A DNA stretch of 64,000 nucleotides, taken from an uncultured Bacteroidia bacterium (GTDB lineage Bacteria > Bacteroidota > Bacteroidia > Bacteroidales > UBA932). The notes under the pieces were generated by a model that saw only the letters and a program-made list of their open reading frames with translations, ran no database searches and was not told the DNA's origin. Below are positions 16,893-26,790 of the stretch, in pieces (position 1 is the stretch's first letter; the number at the start of each line of letters is the position of its first letter). The stretch lies in NCBI GenBank assembly GCA_902797035.1, contig CADBRH010000109.1:1-64000 (forward strand), in the 5' to 3' direction. The position numbers and the translations under genes were made by a program.

Positions 16893-18383
16893 CTATTCTT
16901 TGCCGAATCCGAAGAAAGCCTTCCTTCCGTTGGCGGTGACGCCTTCGATGTAGACTGACCTCTTGGCGGCCTTGGCGATGTCCACGACATCCTGAGGTTT
17001 GCTGACTGGCTGGTCGTTGACGTAAGTGATGACTAGTCCCTCAGAGGCGCCCGCCTCGAGCATCTTTCCTGTGCTGACAGATGTCACGAGGACACCCTTG
17101 TCAAGCCCGAGCTTCGCCAGTGTCTCCTTCGGAGCTTCCTTAAGGGTAGTCCCGTAGAAAGCTATCTCACCTTCAGACACTTCCGTCCCGTTCTCCGAGC
17201 TGCTGCCCTTGAACGCGACCTCGATGTCTTTCTCCTTTCCGTCGCGAAGGACCGTTACCTTGGCCTTGTCGCCGGGATGGTAGGAATTCACCTTCACCTG
17301 AACCGCGGAGCCGTTCTTCAGTCTCTGACCGTCAATGGCGAGAAGGATGTCCCCCTTCTTGACGCCCGCCTTGTCGGCGGAGCCGCCTTTGACAACCTCA
17401 TCAATATATACGCCGTCCAGAGAAGAAAGTTTCAATTTCTTCGACATGTCATCGACGGAGTCGTAACCGAGGTTCTTGGCGAGGGCCTCGGTGAGATCGG
17501 CCATCTTGATTCCGAGAACCGCCCTCTTGACGGAACCGAAGTCGATGAGGTCGCCCACGACCTTCTTGACTATGTTGACCGGGACAGCGAATGAGTATCC
17601 TGAATACGAGCCGGTCTGGGAGACAATGGCCGTGTTGATGCCCACGAGCTCACCTGTCTTGTTGACGAGGGCGCCGCCGGAGTTGCCGGGGTTGACGGCC
17701 GCGTCAGTCTGGATGAAGGACTCGATCTGGAGGGTCACTTTCTCCCTCGGGTCATGGGCCATCTGGCGGCCCTTGGCGCTTACGATACCGGCGGTGATGG
17801 TACCCCTGAGCTGGTAGCCCATAGGGCTTCCGACCGCGAGGACCCACTCGCCGAGACGAAGATTGTCGGAGTCGCCGAAGGGAAGAGTGGCGAGCCCTTC
17901 CGCGTCTATCTTGATGAGGGCGATGTCGGTCGCCGGGTCAGTGCCGATCACGGAAGCCTCGTAAGTCTTGTTATTATTGAGGGTCACCTGGATCTTGGTG
18001 GCGTTGGCCACGACATGGTTGTTGGTGACGATGTAACCGTCCGGACGGATGATGACTCCGGAACCGGAGCCCTGGATCTGACGGGACTGTGGCATACCTT
18101 CACCGAAGAAGAAACGGTAGAAAGGGTCGTCCATCTGGTACTGCTGGGTGGCGGTCACCTCCACATAGACGACCGCCTCCACGGCGGCCTCGGCCGCGTA
18201 TGTGAGATCCGGATAGTCGGATTGCGCCAGATTGACAGTCTTTGTGACAGACCTGCTGACGGGATTTGACACTTTATCATTGTTCTCGTTTACGGTGGCC
18301 GCTTTCAGCACACCGTAGGCTGCCAGCACGCTGAGCAGAACGGACAGCGCCACTGTGATAAAACCTTTTTTCATCGCTGACAT
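16893..18383 (-). CDS. htrA: HtrA/DegP-type periplasmic serine protease
   Basis: 496 residues from the ATG at 18383 (another at 18374; the frame extends to 18437 but those residues do not look like a signal). A membrane signal (about 4-28) leads to a trypsin-like domain with His123 ('TNNHVV'), Asp153 ('DIALIKI') and Ser235 ('NPGNSGGAL'). Two PDZ domains follow (about 275-370 and 385-480). It degrades or refolds damaged envelope proteins. The upstream region is shared with divergent dnaN, and a terminator lies after its stop. Confidence 0.95.
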   Translation of the reverse strand: MSAMKKGFITVALSVLLSVLAAYGVLKAATVNENNDKVSNPVSRSVTKTVNLAQSDYPDLTYAAEAAVEAVVYVEVTATQQYQMDDPFYRFFFGEGMPQSRQIQGSGSGVIIRPDGYIVTNNHVVANATKIQVTLNNNKTYEASVIGTDPATDIALIKIDAEGLATLPFGDSDNLRLGEWVLAVGSPMGYQLRGTITAGIVSAKGRQMAHDPREKVTLQIESFIQTDAAVNPGNSGGALVNKTGELVGINTAIVSQTGSYSGYSFAVPVNIVKKVVGDLIDFGSVKRAVLGIKMADLTEALAKNLGYDSVDDMSKKLKLSSLDGVYIDEVVKGGSADKAGVKKGDILLAIDGQRLKNGSAVQVKVNSYHPGDKAKVTVLRDGKEKDIEVAFKGSSSENGTEVSEGEIAFYGTTLKEAPKETLAKLGLDKGVLVTSVSTGKMLEAGASEGLVITYVNDQPVSKPQDVVDIAKAAKRSVYIEGVTANGRKAFFGFGKE

Positions 18384-18466
18384 ATTGTTTCTGTTAAATA
18401 TTTTTCCGGGTGAGGTATTTTTCAAATAAGATGCCATAAACCGCGGGTATATTCGAGGATTATTCT

Positions 18467-18474
18467 TATATTTG
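18467..18474 (+). promoter_or_regulatory. -7 promoter box for dnaN
   Basis: TATATTTG, an exact match to the Bacteroidota -7 consensus, gives a leader of roughly 28 nt before the ATG at 18509. No good -33 box is seen. Confidence 0.5.
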
Positions 18475-18508
18475 TATTTGTCAAATTGATTTAAAAAATC
18501 AACGCTAT

Positions 18509-19630
18509 ATGAAATTCAACGTTTCCAGCACAGAATTGCTCAAAGGGCTGATGAATATCTCCAAGGCCGTTCCCGCCAAGTCCGCCCTCCCGATCCTTGA
18601 GAATTTCCTGTTCGACCTTAAAGGCAATATCCTCGAGGTCACGGCGTCGGACTCGGAACTGACGCTCAGGACCGAGATCGAGGTTGATTCCACAGAGGAG
18701 GAAGGCAGGATCGCCGTGCCCGCCAGGCATATTATAGACCTGCTAAAGGAGCTCCCAGATCAGCCTGTCTCCGTGAGGACCTCCAGTGACAGCTCCATCG
18801 AGTGCGGCTGGACGAGCGGTAACTCCGTGCTCCCGTTCTTCCCGGCGGAGGACTATCCGGAGATAAAAGGGGCATCCGATGACGCCGAGAAAGTGACCTT
18901 CCCGGCCGCTTGCCTGATCGAGGGGATCGGCAGCACGGTGTACGCCACGGCCGACGATGAGATCAGGCCCGCGATGAACGGTATTTTCTTTGACTTCGAC
19001 ACCGAGTCCACCACCCTGGTGGCGTCCGACTCACATAAGCTGATCTGCTACACCACCAAGGATGTCAAGGCCCCGGCGAAATGCTCCTTCATCCTCCACA
19101 AGAAGCCGGCGAACGTGCTGAAAGCGATCGTCGACAAGGAGGACGGTGATGTCGAAATCGCTTTCGACTCCAGCACAGTGGTGTTCTCCTTCGGACGCAC
19201 CACCATGGTCTGCCGCCTGATTGTCGGGAAGTATCCAAAGTACCGCGATGTCATCCCCAAGAACAATTCATCGGTCTTGAAAATAGACAGGAGCCTGTTC
19301 CTCAACACCGTCCGCCGTGTGGCTGTCTGCGCCAACAAGGCCTCCAACCACATCAAACTCGACCTCAAGCCCGGACAGATGGAGATCACCGCCCAGGATT
19401 TGGGTTTCGCCATCGCCGCCTACGAGAAAGTCACATGCGACTACAATGGTGACGAGCTGACTATCGGGTTCAAGTCCACATTCCTCGGCGAGATACTCTC
19501 AAACATGAGTTGCGAGACTGTCGTGATGAAATTCGCCGACGCGCGCAGGGCCGCCTTGATCGTCCCTTCAGGGGAAGACGCGGCGAGCGAGAATATCTGC
19601 GGCATCCTGATGCCGATCATGGTTCAGTGA
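18509..19630 (+). CDS. dnaN: DNA polymerase III beta subunit (sliding clamp)
   Basis: 373 residues, the normal length. Begins 'MKFNVSSTELLKGLMNISKAVPAKSALPILENFLF', the clamp N-terminal domain; three similar domains of about 120 residues follow, and it ends with 'CGILMPIMVQ', typical of the family. The homodimer ring tethers DNA polymerase III and many repair enzymes to DNA. First gene of a plus-strand run with an exonuclease gene 15 bases downstream. Divergent from htrA. Confidence 0.97.
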   Translation: MKFNVSSTELLKGLMNISKAVPAKSALPILENFLFDLKGNILEVTASDSELTLRTEIEVDSTEEEGRIAVPARHIIDLLKELPDQPVSVRTSSDSSIECGWTSGNSVLPFFPAEDYPEIKGASDDAEKVTFPAACLIEGIGSTVYATADDEIRPAMNGIFFDFDTESTTLVASDSHKLICYTTKDVKAPAKCSFILHKKPANVLKAIVDKEDGDVEIAFDSSTVVFSFGRTTMVCRLIVGKYPKYRDVIPKNNSSVLKIDRSLFLNTVRRVAVCANKASNHIKLDLKPGQMEITAQDLGFAIAAYEKVTCDYNGDELTIGFKSTFLGEILSNMSCETVVMKFADARRAALIVPSGEDAASENICGILMPIMVQ

Positions 19631-19645
19631 TAAACATACCTCGAC

Positions 19646-20632
19646 GTGGAACTTTCACTTCAAAAGCCCCTGCTGTTCTTCGACATAGAAAGCACGGGGC
19701 TTAATATTGTCTCAGACTGTATAGTCGAGCTTAGTTTCGTCAAAGTCTTCCCGGACGGGCACCATGAGACCAAGACCTGGAGGGTATGCCCTTGGGATTA
19801 CGCCGCCGGTGTCCAGAAGAAAATGGATCCCAAAGCCTCGGAGGTCAACGGGATCAAGGACGAGGATCTTGTCGGGGAGAGAAAATTCATCGAGATAGCC
19901 CCAGAAGTGGTTGAATGGATAGCGGACAGCGACCTGGCCGGTTTCAACTCGGCTAAATTCGACCTGCCTATGCTGGCCGAGGAGATCGAGAGAGTCCGCT
20001 CCTATTGCGTGAAAAGAATTCAAGATCCTAGAGTGCCGGATGCTAACCGCTCTAAAGCCAGGGAGACACTGGGCAAGGTCGATGTGGATCTCCATTCAAA
20101 GCGGATGGTAGACGTGCAAACCATCTACCACTACATGGAACCACGCAATCTCAAGGCGGCATACCGTTTCTATTGCGGAGGCGAGGATTTCGAGAACGCC
20201 CATACCGCTATGGCTGACACGATGGCCACTTACGAGGTCTTGAAAGGGCAGCTGGAGATGTACCAGAAAGCCGACAAACACCACGAGCTGGTCCTGAAGA
20301 ATGATGTGGAGTTCCTTTCAGGGGTCGGTGGACGTCCCAGGAATATCGATTACGCCGGACGCCTGATTCTCGGGAAGGACGATGAGCCCATTATCAGTTT
20401 CGGAAAACATAAGGGACGTTCCGCCCGTTCGGTATACGAGACGGAGCCGGCGTACTTCGCTTGGATCGAGAACGGTGAGTTCACGATGGACACGAAACGT
20501 CAGTTCGCTCTCCTAAAGGAGAAGTTCGACAAAGAGCGGAGAGAGGCGATGAGCAAACCACTCGAAGGGGAGGATTTGAGTGACGCCGTCGCGAAGTTGA
20601 AAGATAGGTTTCAAGGGGGCAAGCTTTTCTGA
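19646..20632 (+). CDS. DnaQ-like 3'-5' exonuclease with C-terminal DUF3820 domain
   Basis: 328 residues starting at GTG 19646. DEDD-type exonuclease motifs: ExoI 'FFDIESTGLN' (Asp13, Glu15), ExoII 'LAGFNSAKFDLPML', ExoIII 'ENAHTAMADTMATYEVL' with the conserved His and Asp. Residues about 235-290 match DUF3820 ('GKDDEPIISFGKHKGRSARSVYETEPAYFAWI'), often fused to such nucleases in Bacteroidota. It removes nucleotides from DNA or RNA 3' ends; proofreading is possible given that dnaN precedes it. Its TGA is directly followed by the ATG of the binding-protein gene. Confidence 0.9.
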   Translation: MELSLQKPLLFFDIESTGLNIVSDCIVELSFVKVFPDGHHETKTWRVCPWDYAAGVQKKMDPKASEVNGIKDEDLVGERKFIEIAPEVVEWIADSDLAGFNSAKFDLPMLAEEIERVRSYCVKRIQDPRVPDANRSKARETLGKVDVDLHSKRMVDVQTIYHYMEPRNLKAAYRFYCGGEDFENAHTAMADTMATYEVLKGQLEMYQKADKHHELVLKNDVEFLSGVGGRPRNIDYAGRLILGKDDEPIISFGKHKGRSARSVYETEPAYFAWIENGEFTMDTKRQFALLKEKFDKERREAMSKPLEGEDLSDAVAKLKDRFQGGKLF

Positions 20633-21970
20633 ATGAGGGATTTCCGGTTGATTATCGCGATATCCTCGGCGCTTGTGGTAATCGTTTCCTCATGCGCCGG
20701 CAAAAGAACGGTCGGAGAATATCCGGCGGACGTTCAGGAGCCTTCATATATTCGAATTCAAGAGAGGGACGAGGGTGGTTGGACCGTGGTGTCAGTCTCC
20801 CCTTTCGACGGATCACGGGACACCCTCATTGTCGATAGACCAATGAGCCGGCTCGTGGTGATGAGCACATCGCACATCGGTTTCCTTGAGGCCATCGGCC
20901 GTCTCGACGTCGTCGCCGGCGTCTCGGGAGTCGACTACGTCTACTCAAGCGAAGGACCTCTGTCGGAAGGCTCTGGCAGTCCGGACTCCACGCTTCGCCT
21001 GGCCCCTCCCATCGCAAGCGATGGGCCCCTCCCTCTTACGAGCCGAGGGTGGCTACGGTCCGGCCATACCAGACCTTCCGACAGACCGAGAGAAGCATCA
21101 TCTCCCAGCGACTCGGAGCGAAGCGACCCAGGGAGTCTGAGGGGAACGCCCCTCAGTCCCCCACCGGGGGTGCAGGGGGGTGGATGGCGTCAGCCGACGT
21201 CGACGATCGTCGACGTCGGTTACGATGCCGTGCCGGATTATGAGAAGATCGTGTCGATCAGGCCGGACCTTGTGCTGACATATTCGGTGTCGGCCGCTAA
21301 ACCGCCCTTTGTCTCCAGATTGGAACGACTTGGGATTAAGACACTTACGGTCAACGAGCACCTCGAGTCACACCCTCTCGCGAGAGCGTCCTACATCCGC
21401 CTTTTCGGCGCCTTGACCGGCGATATGGCGGTGGCGGACAGCGTCCTTGAAGCCGTGAAAGAGTCTTATATCGCCGTGGCCGACTCCATCGCCCGAGATG
21501 GCCTCTCCCCCAGGAAAGTCCTACTGAACATCCCTTACAACGACCAGTGGTTCATTCCCTCGAAAAGCAGCTATCTTACCGCTTTGATCCATGACGCTGG
21601 AGGCGATGTACTCGGAGCGGAAGAAGGGCGGGCCACGTCGTCAGTGATGTCACTTGAGAAAGCCTACACGCTCGGGAAGGACGCCGATTGTTGGCTGAAT
21701 GTGGGATGGTGTTCTACGATGAGCCAGCTTACGGGAATAAACCCGGTGTTCGGGGAGATGTCGCGGAATATCCGTTCCAACGCCTCCGAAAGAGGTTTCG
21801 GGGACATTGATGTGGTCTGGAACGAGAACAGGAGAGTCAACTCCAAGGGAGGGAACGACATCTGGCAAAGCGGTGTCGCCCGGCCGGATCTCATTCTCAT
21901 GGACCTTGCCGCCATCCTGCACCCTTCCGGAGAAAATCACTTATTCACTTATTACAAACCGCTTGATTGA
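20633..21970 (+). CDS. BtuF-like ABC transporter substrate-binding lipoprotein with in-frame palindromic insertion
   Basis: 445 residues. Signal with lipobox VSSC, Cys21. Residues 70-105 ('RLVVMSTSHIGFLEAIGRLDVVAGVSGVDYVYS') and from about 190 on ('VDVGYDAVPDYEKIVSIRPDLVLTYSV') are a class III periplasmic binding protein for cobalamin, siderophore or haem. Between them lie about 75 extra residues rich in Pro, Ser, Gly and Arg with no counterpart in the family, encoded by a dense set of palindromes (20959-21219). The frame is intact, so the protein is probably made with a surface loop. No permease or ATPase gene is adjacent. Confidence 0.88.
   Translation: MRDFRLIIAISSALVVIVSSCAGKRTVGEYPADVQEPSYIRIQERDEGGWTVVSVSPFDGSRDTLIVDRPMSRLVVMSTSHIGFLEAIGRLDVVAGVSGVDYVYSSEGPLSEGSGSPDSTLRLAPPIASDGPLPLTSRGWLRSGHTRPSDRPREASSPSDSERSDPGSLRGTPLSPPPGVQGGGWRQPTSTIVDVGYDAVPDYEKIVSIRPDLVLTYSVSAAKPPFVSRLERLGIKTLTVNEHLESHPLARASYIRLFGALTGDMAVADSVLEAVKESYIAVADSIARDGLSPRKVLLNIPYNDQWFIPSKSSYLTALIHDAGGDVLGAEEGRATSSVMSLEKAYTLGKDADCWLNVGWCSTMSQLTGINPVFGEMSRNIRSNASERGFGDIDVVWNENRRVNSKGGNDIWQSGVARPDLILMDLAAILHPSGENHLFTYYKPLD
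20959..21085. repeat. Palindromic element A inside the btuF-like gene
   Basis: The left arm 20959-20976 (TCTGTCGGAAGG, bulged C, TCTGG) is complementary to the right arm 21069-21085 (CCAGACCTTCCGACAGA). Inside are the palindrome AGTCCGGACT (20978-20987) and a perfect hairpin CCCATCGC-AA-GCGATGGG (21008-21025). Core blocks CCCTCCCATCGC and GCGAnnGGCCCCTCCC and the arm pattern CnAnACCTTCCnA recur in the mtaB element at 37752-37876. It keeps the reading frame. Confidence 0.8.
21102..21219. repeat. Hairpin cluster and 26-bp perfect palindrome inside the btuF-like gene
   Basis: Directly after element A: CTCCC/GGGAG (21102-21106 with 21131-21135), a perfect hairpin CTGAGGGG-AACG-CCCCTCAG (21137-21156), CCCCC-ACC-GGGGG (21158-21170), and at 21194-21219 a perfect palindrome of 26 bases with no loop (half-site CCGACGTCGACGA). 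The right half of the palindrome encodes the conserved VDVG of the host protein, so the left half looks like an inverted copy of the flank. Confidence 0.8.
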
Positions 21971-21987
21971 GAAACAAATTATCAGAT

Positions 21988-23241
21988 ATGGGAAAGTACG
22001 ATTTTGACGAGATGACGATCAGGCGCGGCACGAACTGCGTCAAATGGGACGCCGAAAGTCCGGTCGGACCGATCGGCGAGGATGTTATTCCCCTTTGGGT
22101 GGCCGACATGGATTTCAAGGCCGCCCCTGAGATCACCGATGCGCTAAGGAAAAGGGTGGATCACGGGATTTTCGGCTACACTCATATTCCCGACAGCTAT
22201 TACGAGTCCGCCATCAACTGGTGGGAGCGCCGACGCGGATGGCACACGGAGAAAGACTGGTACATCCCCGTGGACGGTATAGTGCCGGGTATGTCGATCG
22301 TGATGGCGGCCCTGACCAAATATGAGGTTGACGCCAGCGGGAACGTGATTGAGAAAGCGAACGGGGGAAGAGGTCCGGGAGGCGAATGCCCCAAGGTCAT
22401 TATCCAGACCCCGGCCTACAACTGCTTCTTCTCCAGCGTCCGGAACGACGGTTGCGAGCTCCTTCCTAACCCTCTGATCTACGACACCGAGGGCGACGAG
22501 CCTACATGGTACATTGATTTCGAGGACCTCGAGAAGAAAGCGGCCGACCCGATGGCGAAGGTGTTGCTTTTCTGCAATCCTCACAACCCATGCGGAAGGA
22601 TATGGCCGAAAGAGGACCTCAAGAAGGTGGCGGAGATCTGCCGGAGACACGGGGTCATCATTGTCAGCGACGAGATCCATTGCGAGCTCGAGATGCCCGG
22701 GTACCGCTTCACCCCGATGGCGACGATCGACCAGGACAATACCATCACTATGAACTCCCCCAGCAAGTCATTCAACATAGCCGGTCTCGGAATATCCAAC
22801 ATCATCACGAACAATCCGGACTGGAAGAAGTTGATAGACAGGGTGATAAATATTTGGGAGCATTGCGACCTCACCCCATTCGGCGTCGAGGCTCTGCAGG
22901 CCGCCTACGCTCATGGGGAGGATTGGCTCAAGGAGTTGATGGAGTATATACACGGCAACTACCGCCTTCTCGCCGAATATTTCGAGAAAGAGCTTCCGGA
23001 GCTTCCTGTCACCAAGGTCGAGGGGTCCTACCTCGCTTGGGTTGACGTGAGGGCGGTCGGGATGCCTTCCATGGAGATCGAGAATGATCTCATCGTGAAC
23101 AATAAGGTCTGGATCAACGGCGGTACGATGTACGGCCGGGACGGGTTCATGAGGATCAACATGGCCTGCCCGAGAGCCCGGCTACAGGAGGCTCTCGATC
23201 GCATGGGCGCCGGGTTCAGGAGACTAATCCGGTCAAAATAG
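21988..23241 (+). CDS. PatB/MalY-type pyridoxal-phosphate aminotransferase / cystathionine beta-lyase
   Basis: 417 residues from the ATG at 21988; the frame extends to a TTG at 21967 overlapping the previous stop, which is less likely. Family start '[18 protein letters not shown]' and '[15 protein letters not shown]' are typical of the MalY/PatB branch of fold-type I. '[13 protein letters not shown]' and '[11 protein letters not shown]' with PLP-binding Lys260 are conserved. Such enzymes cleave cystathionine or other Cys S-conjugates to pyruvate, ammonia and a thiol. It lies 17 bases after the binding-protein gene; its last 9 bases overlap the convergent peroxidase gene. Confidence 0.92.
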   Translation: MGKYDFDEMTIRRGTNCVKWDAESPVGPIGEDVIPLWVADMDFKAAPEITDALRKRVDHGIFGYTHIPDSYYESAINWWERRRGWHTEKDWYIPVDGIVPGMSIVMAALTKYEVDASGNVIEKANGGRGPGGECPKVIIQTPAYNCFFSSVRNDGCELLPNPLIYDTEGDEPTWYIDFEDLEKKAADPMAKVLLFCNPHNPCGRIWPKEDLKKVAEICRRHGVIIVSDEIHCELEMPGYRFTPMATIDQDNTITMNSPSKSFNIAGLGISNIITNNPDWKKLIDRVINIWEHCDLTPFGVEALQAAYAHGEDWLKELMEYIHGNYRLLAEYFEKELPELPVTKVEGSYLAWVDVRAVGMPSMEIENDLIVNNKVWINGGTMYGRDGFMRINMACPRARLQEALDRMGAGFRRLIRSK

Positions 23242-23841
23242 CTTTGAGCTAACCACCGTGCTCACGAAATTCATGCTGGCGGTAGGCTCGAAACGGGCGA
23301 CGACCTCGCCTTTCGAGTCAACCAGGAATTTCGTGAAGTTCCATTTGATGTCGCTATTGGAGGCGTAATCAGGATCCTGCTTCTTGAGCAACTCGTCCAT
23401 AAACCTGGCCTGCTCGCCAGCGCCGAATCCCTTGAATCCCTGCTTGGACTTCAGGAAAGCGAAAAGAGGATTCTGTTTGTCGCCGTTCACCTCAACTTTA
23501 TCGAACTGAGGGAAGGTGATGTTATACTTCGAGGTACAGAACTCATGTATGCTGGCGATACTGCCTGGAGCCTGTCCTCCGAACTGGTTGCAGGGGAAAT
23601 CCAGGATCACGAGACCCTTATCCTTGTATTTCTCATAAAGGGCCTGAAGTTCCTCGTATTGAGGAGTGAAACCACATTCCACGGCGGTGTTTACGATGAG
23701 AAGGACTTTGCCCTTGTATTGGGAGAGAGAGACCTCTTTCCCGTTCATGTCTTTAACTTTGAAATCATAGACGCTCTGAGCGTTGGCGGCAGAAGCGATC
23801 GCGATGGCGGCTAACGCCGCGGTGAAGATATTAAGTCTCAT
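23233..23841 (-). CDS. Glutathione peroxidase family protein, exported
   Basis: 202 residues from the ATG at 23841; the open frame continues to 23952 but would overlap the upstream gene and bury the signal peptide. Signal peptide 1-22 (ends ANAQ). The thiol peroxidase fold has the peroxidatic Cys56 in '[12 protein letters not shown]', the 'FPCNQFGGQ' block with the tetrad Gln, and '[10 protein letters not shown]' with Trp and Asn. Cysteine, not selenocysteine. Likely reduces peroxides in the periplasm, using thioredoxin-like donors as bacterial GPx usually do. Confidence 0.93.
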   Translation of the reverse strand: MRLNIFTAALAAIAIASAANAQSVYDFKVKDMNGKEVSLSQYKGKVLLIVNTAVECGFTPQYEELQALYEKYKDKGLVILDFPCNQFGGQAPGSIASIHEFCTSKYNITFPQFDKVEVNGDKQNPLFAFLKSKQGFKGFGAGEQARFMDELLKKQDPDYASNSDIKWNFTKFLVDSKGEVVARFEPTASMNFVSTVVSSKLF

Positions 23842-23893
23842 TTTCGAATAATAAAGCGATAGAATCCCTGCAAAACCCGTACCCGGGGAGAGA

Positions 23894-24727
23894 TCACAGG
23901 TTATAAAGAGCCGAAGGGAACGATCTCGGAAGTGTCTGGAGATTAGTGACATCCTTCGCTGTCATACCGTTACCGGCGTCTATTGAGCCCAGAATCCCGG
24001 CGGTGGAGGAGAAAGCCAGGGCAGGAGTATTGTTATTCTCGCTCAGATGACACAGGAATATATTCCTTAGGCCAGGATGCCAGAACCGCCTGATAGCGGA
24101 CGCGCACTCGTCGTTGGAGAGATGGCCGTTCCCCTTGCATATCCTCATCTTGAGCTCGTGGGTATACGGCCCGCCAATCAGCATCCCGGTGTCATAATTC
24201 GACTCAATGACCACAGCGTCGGCCTTTGAGGCGTATTCAAGCGCCTCGTCTGTCATCCTGCCGGCGTCGGTCATCAGGAAGAAACGCAAGCCGTGCCACT
24301 TGATGAAGAACCCAACAGTCTGTGTAGCGTCGTGAGGCACCTGGAAAGGGATGACTTGGGGACAGTCTTCGTCAGGTATATCCGGGGCCAGACGGATTAT
24401 CGATCCTTCAGGATCGAGAACACGGCCGCAGGAGTCTATCCAATCACGCGTGAAAGAATGCCATGACAGCGCCTCTCGCAGGATAGGCGTGGCGTAAACC
24501 GGTTTCTGGAGACGCTTGCACCATGATCCCAGATGCCGGATATGGTCGAGATGGTCATGGGTGACCAGAACCGCCTGGAAAGAGTCGAGGGAATAGCCTT
24601 TGTCGCCGAGATACTTCTTTAGTCGCCTGACGCTGACACCGGCGTCGATGATGATACCGGATTCCCCGTCATGAAGGAAATAGCAGTTCCCGCAACTGCC
24701 GCTGGAGAGACTCATGAACCTCAGCAT
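23894..24727 (-). CDS. YycJ/WalJ-like MBL-fold metallo-hydrolase
   Basis: 277 residues from the ATG at 24727, which overlaps the stop of the TPR gene by one base (ATGA), so the two are translationally coupled. '[15 protein letters not shown]' at the start and the metal site HDHLDH (His57, His59, Asp61, His62) mark the beta-lactamase fold; a later '[14 protein letters not shown]' and 'HLSENNNTP' supply further ligands. Relatives (YycJ) are predicted nucleases or phosphodiesterases implicated in DNA repair. Cytoplasmic; exact substrate unknown. Confidence 0.9.
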   Translation of the reverse strand: MLRFMSLSSGSCGNCYFLHDGESGIIIDAGVSVRRLKKYLGDKGYSLDSFQAVLVTHDHLDHIRHLGSWCKRLQKPVYATPILREALSWHSFTRDWIDSCGRVLDPEGSIIRLAPDIPDEDCPQVIPFQVPHDATQTVGFFIKWHGLRFFLMTDAGRMTDEALEYASKADAVVIESNYDTGMLIGGPYTHELKMRICKGNGHLSNDECASAIRRFWHPGLRNIFLCHLSENNNTPALAFSSTAGILGSIDAGNGMTAKDVTNLQTLPRSFPSALYNL

Positions 24728-26757
24728 CAGTTCTGCTCCTCCTCGCAATACTTCGAGATCACGCTGTAGGCGTCGCCAACCCCCAGCTCGCCGGCCCTGG
24801 ACAGGTCGATGCACCCTTTCTCCTTGTCTTTCAGATATATCAGGACAAGCCCGCGGTTATAATACGCGTCACCCATATAAGGAAAGACCTCTATCGCTCT
24901 AGTGTAGTTGTCCACAGACTCGACGAACTTGGATGAAAGGCAGTACAGGTTGCCGAGATTGAAATAGATATATGGCACCCCGGGCAGAAGCTTGTCGGCC
25001 GAGAGCATGTCGTCTATGGCCTCGGAGTAATCATACGTGCGGCTCACCTGGTCGCGCACCCTGGCTCTGGTGGTGCCCTGATCGTCCATCGTGAGTGTCT
25101 GGACATTGCTCTCTATCGAGGAGATGAAATCGATCATCTCCGCGCGCAGCACTCCCCTGTTCAGATAGTAGAACGCCTTGTAATACTCCGAATACTTGCC
25201 CTCAGAGGCGGAGTTGACAGCGGCGTCGAACTGGGAAAGCGCCGTGGAGAACTGTTTCGACTGCACGCTGTACAGGCCTCTGATGAACTGCCTGTCGGCC
25301 TCGGTCAGACTCTTCGGGTCGCCGGCGGCGAGATAAGAGTCGCCATAGATCGAGGCGTCGATCCCCTGCTCGAACCTCGGCCTCGGGATAGAGTCGGAGT
25401 TGGAGATGGCCATGTTGATCGGAGAATCAGCTATAAACTTATCAATCAGCAGGTTCTCATACCTGTGACGAAGAGCCACATTCTGGTTGTCCCGGACGGC
25501 GGACAGGGAGAACTTGTACAGCGGCTTGAGCCTGATATTAATATCCCTGTTCTGCAGAAGCTCGTTCTCGAAGCCTTTCTTAGCGAAATCGGCGTCAAGG
25601 GCGATAAGCGAGCTGTATTTCTTGGTAGTGTCGGCGAAAGATGCCTCCTCTGAGGCAGTTTTCGCCCTGTACTCCCTAACCTTCTTCTGGGCGATGTCAT
25701 AATCTTGCTTGGAGGATTTTGTCCGTCCGAGCATATTCTTGACATACGAGCGGTTGAGGTAAGCCTTGGCGAAGTCAGGGTACAACTCAATGGCTTTGTC
25801 ATAGTCGTCGAGGGCGTCGAGCCAGCGTCCCATCTGGACGAAATACGAGGCCCTGTTGTAATAGGCCAGCACATTGTCTGGATTGATATTTATGACATGG
25901 TCCATGTCGGCCAGGGCGTCCTCGAAATTCCCGACCTGGGCGCTAATGAGGCTCCGGTTATATAGAGTCAGAGCGTTGCCCGGCTCGTCGGCGAGAACCC
26001 TGTTGAGGTCAGCCATCGCCGAGTTGTAATCGTTTGACTCATAGTACATCAGGGCCCTGTTGAAATATGCGAAAGTGTTCGTGGTGTCCAGAGAGATCGC
26101 CTTATCCATGTCAGAGATGGCGCTCTTGAAATCATTTTGCAGGGCATATACTCTTCCACGCCTGATATAGCCCTCGGGGTCGAAACGGTCAAGCGAGATA
26201 GCCTTGTTATAGTCAGTGATGGCCCTGGTCGTGTCATTCAAGAAAAGGTAAGAGGCTCCCCTGTTGAGATAGGCGGACGGGTCCTTGGGCTCTTTGCTGA
26301 TGTAACGGTCGAAATCGCTGACAGCGTTCTCGAATCTCTGGGCCAGGAAATATGTCACGCCACGGCTGAAATAAAGACCTATGAGCCCCGGGCGCAATTC
26401 CATGGCGCGCTCAAGGTCCGCGAGGGCCTCGTCATATTTACCGGAACGGCTCAAAGTGATAGCCCTGAAGTGATACCCGTTGGTGAAAACAGGGTTGATC
26501 CTCACAGAGGTGTCGAAATCCCCTAGGGCGCCCCTGATGTCGCCAAGGTTGTATTTGGATATCCCCCTGTAGAAAAACACCCAGCAGTCCGTGGTGTCGA
26601 GCCTGGCCAGCACATTGAAATGGCCGATCGCGTCGGCGTACCTCCCTTCGGACAAAGCCTGGCGCCCTCTGAACATGAAAACGTCCTTGTCGTACTGCGC
26701 CCTGCAAACCGGGAGAAGCGACAAGAGAAGCATCAGGGACAAGGCCAGCCTTTTCAT
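24727..26757 (-). CDS. Tetratricopeptide repeat protein, exported
   Basis: 676 residues with a signal peptide ending at CRAQ (about residue 21). From residue 24 to about 345 it is an unbroken series of roughly ten 34-residue TPR units (e.g. 'AIGHFNVLARLDTTDCWVFFYRGISKYNLGDIRGAL'); more occur at 480-660 ('PGVPYIYFNLGNLYCLSSKFVESVDNYTRAIE'). A non-TPR linker lies between. TPR arrays bind partner proteins; a scaffold role in the periplasm is likely but the partner is not visible. Overlaps the start of the MBL gene downstream. Confidence 0.9.
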   Translation of the reverse strand: MKRLALSLMLLLSLLPVCRAQYDKDVFMFRGRQALSEGRYADAIGHFNVLARLDTTDCWVFFYRGISKYNLGDIRGALGDFDTSVRINPVFTNGYHFRAITLSRSGKYDEALADLERAMELRPGLIGLYFSRGVTYFLAQRFENAVSDFDRYISKEPKDPSAYLNRGASYLFLNDTTRAITDYNKAISLDRFDPEGYIRRGRVYALQNDFKSAISDMDKAISLDTTNTFAYFNRALMYYESNDYNSAMADLNRVLADEPGNALTLYNRSLISAQVGNFEDALADMDHVININPDNVLAYYNRASYFVQMGRWLDALDDYDKAIELYPDFAKAYLNRSYVKNMLGRTKSSKQDYDIAQKKVREYRAKTASEEASFADTTKKYSSLIALDADFAKKGFENELLQNRDINIRLKPLYKFSLSAVRDNQNVALRHRYENLLIDKFIADSPINMAISNSDSIPRPRFEQGIDASIYGDSYLAAGDPKSLTEADRQFIRGLYSVQSKQFSTALSQFDAAVNSASEGKYSEYYKAFYYLNRGVLRAEMIDFISSIESNVQTLTMDDQGTTRARVRDQVSRTYDYSEAIDDMLSADKLLPGVPYIYFNLGNLYCLSSKFVESVDNYTRAIEVFPYMGDAYYNRGLVLIYLKDKEKGCIDLSRAGELGVGDAYSVISKYCEEEQN

Positions 26758-26790
26758 ACTGAATTATTTTATAATAAAGGGTAAAATTCC

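Noticed and set aside
20959..21219. btuF-like gene as a pseudogene broken by an insertion
   Set aside because: The reading frame is continuous through the repeats and the downstream half keeps normal conserved residues.
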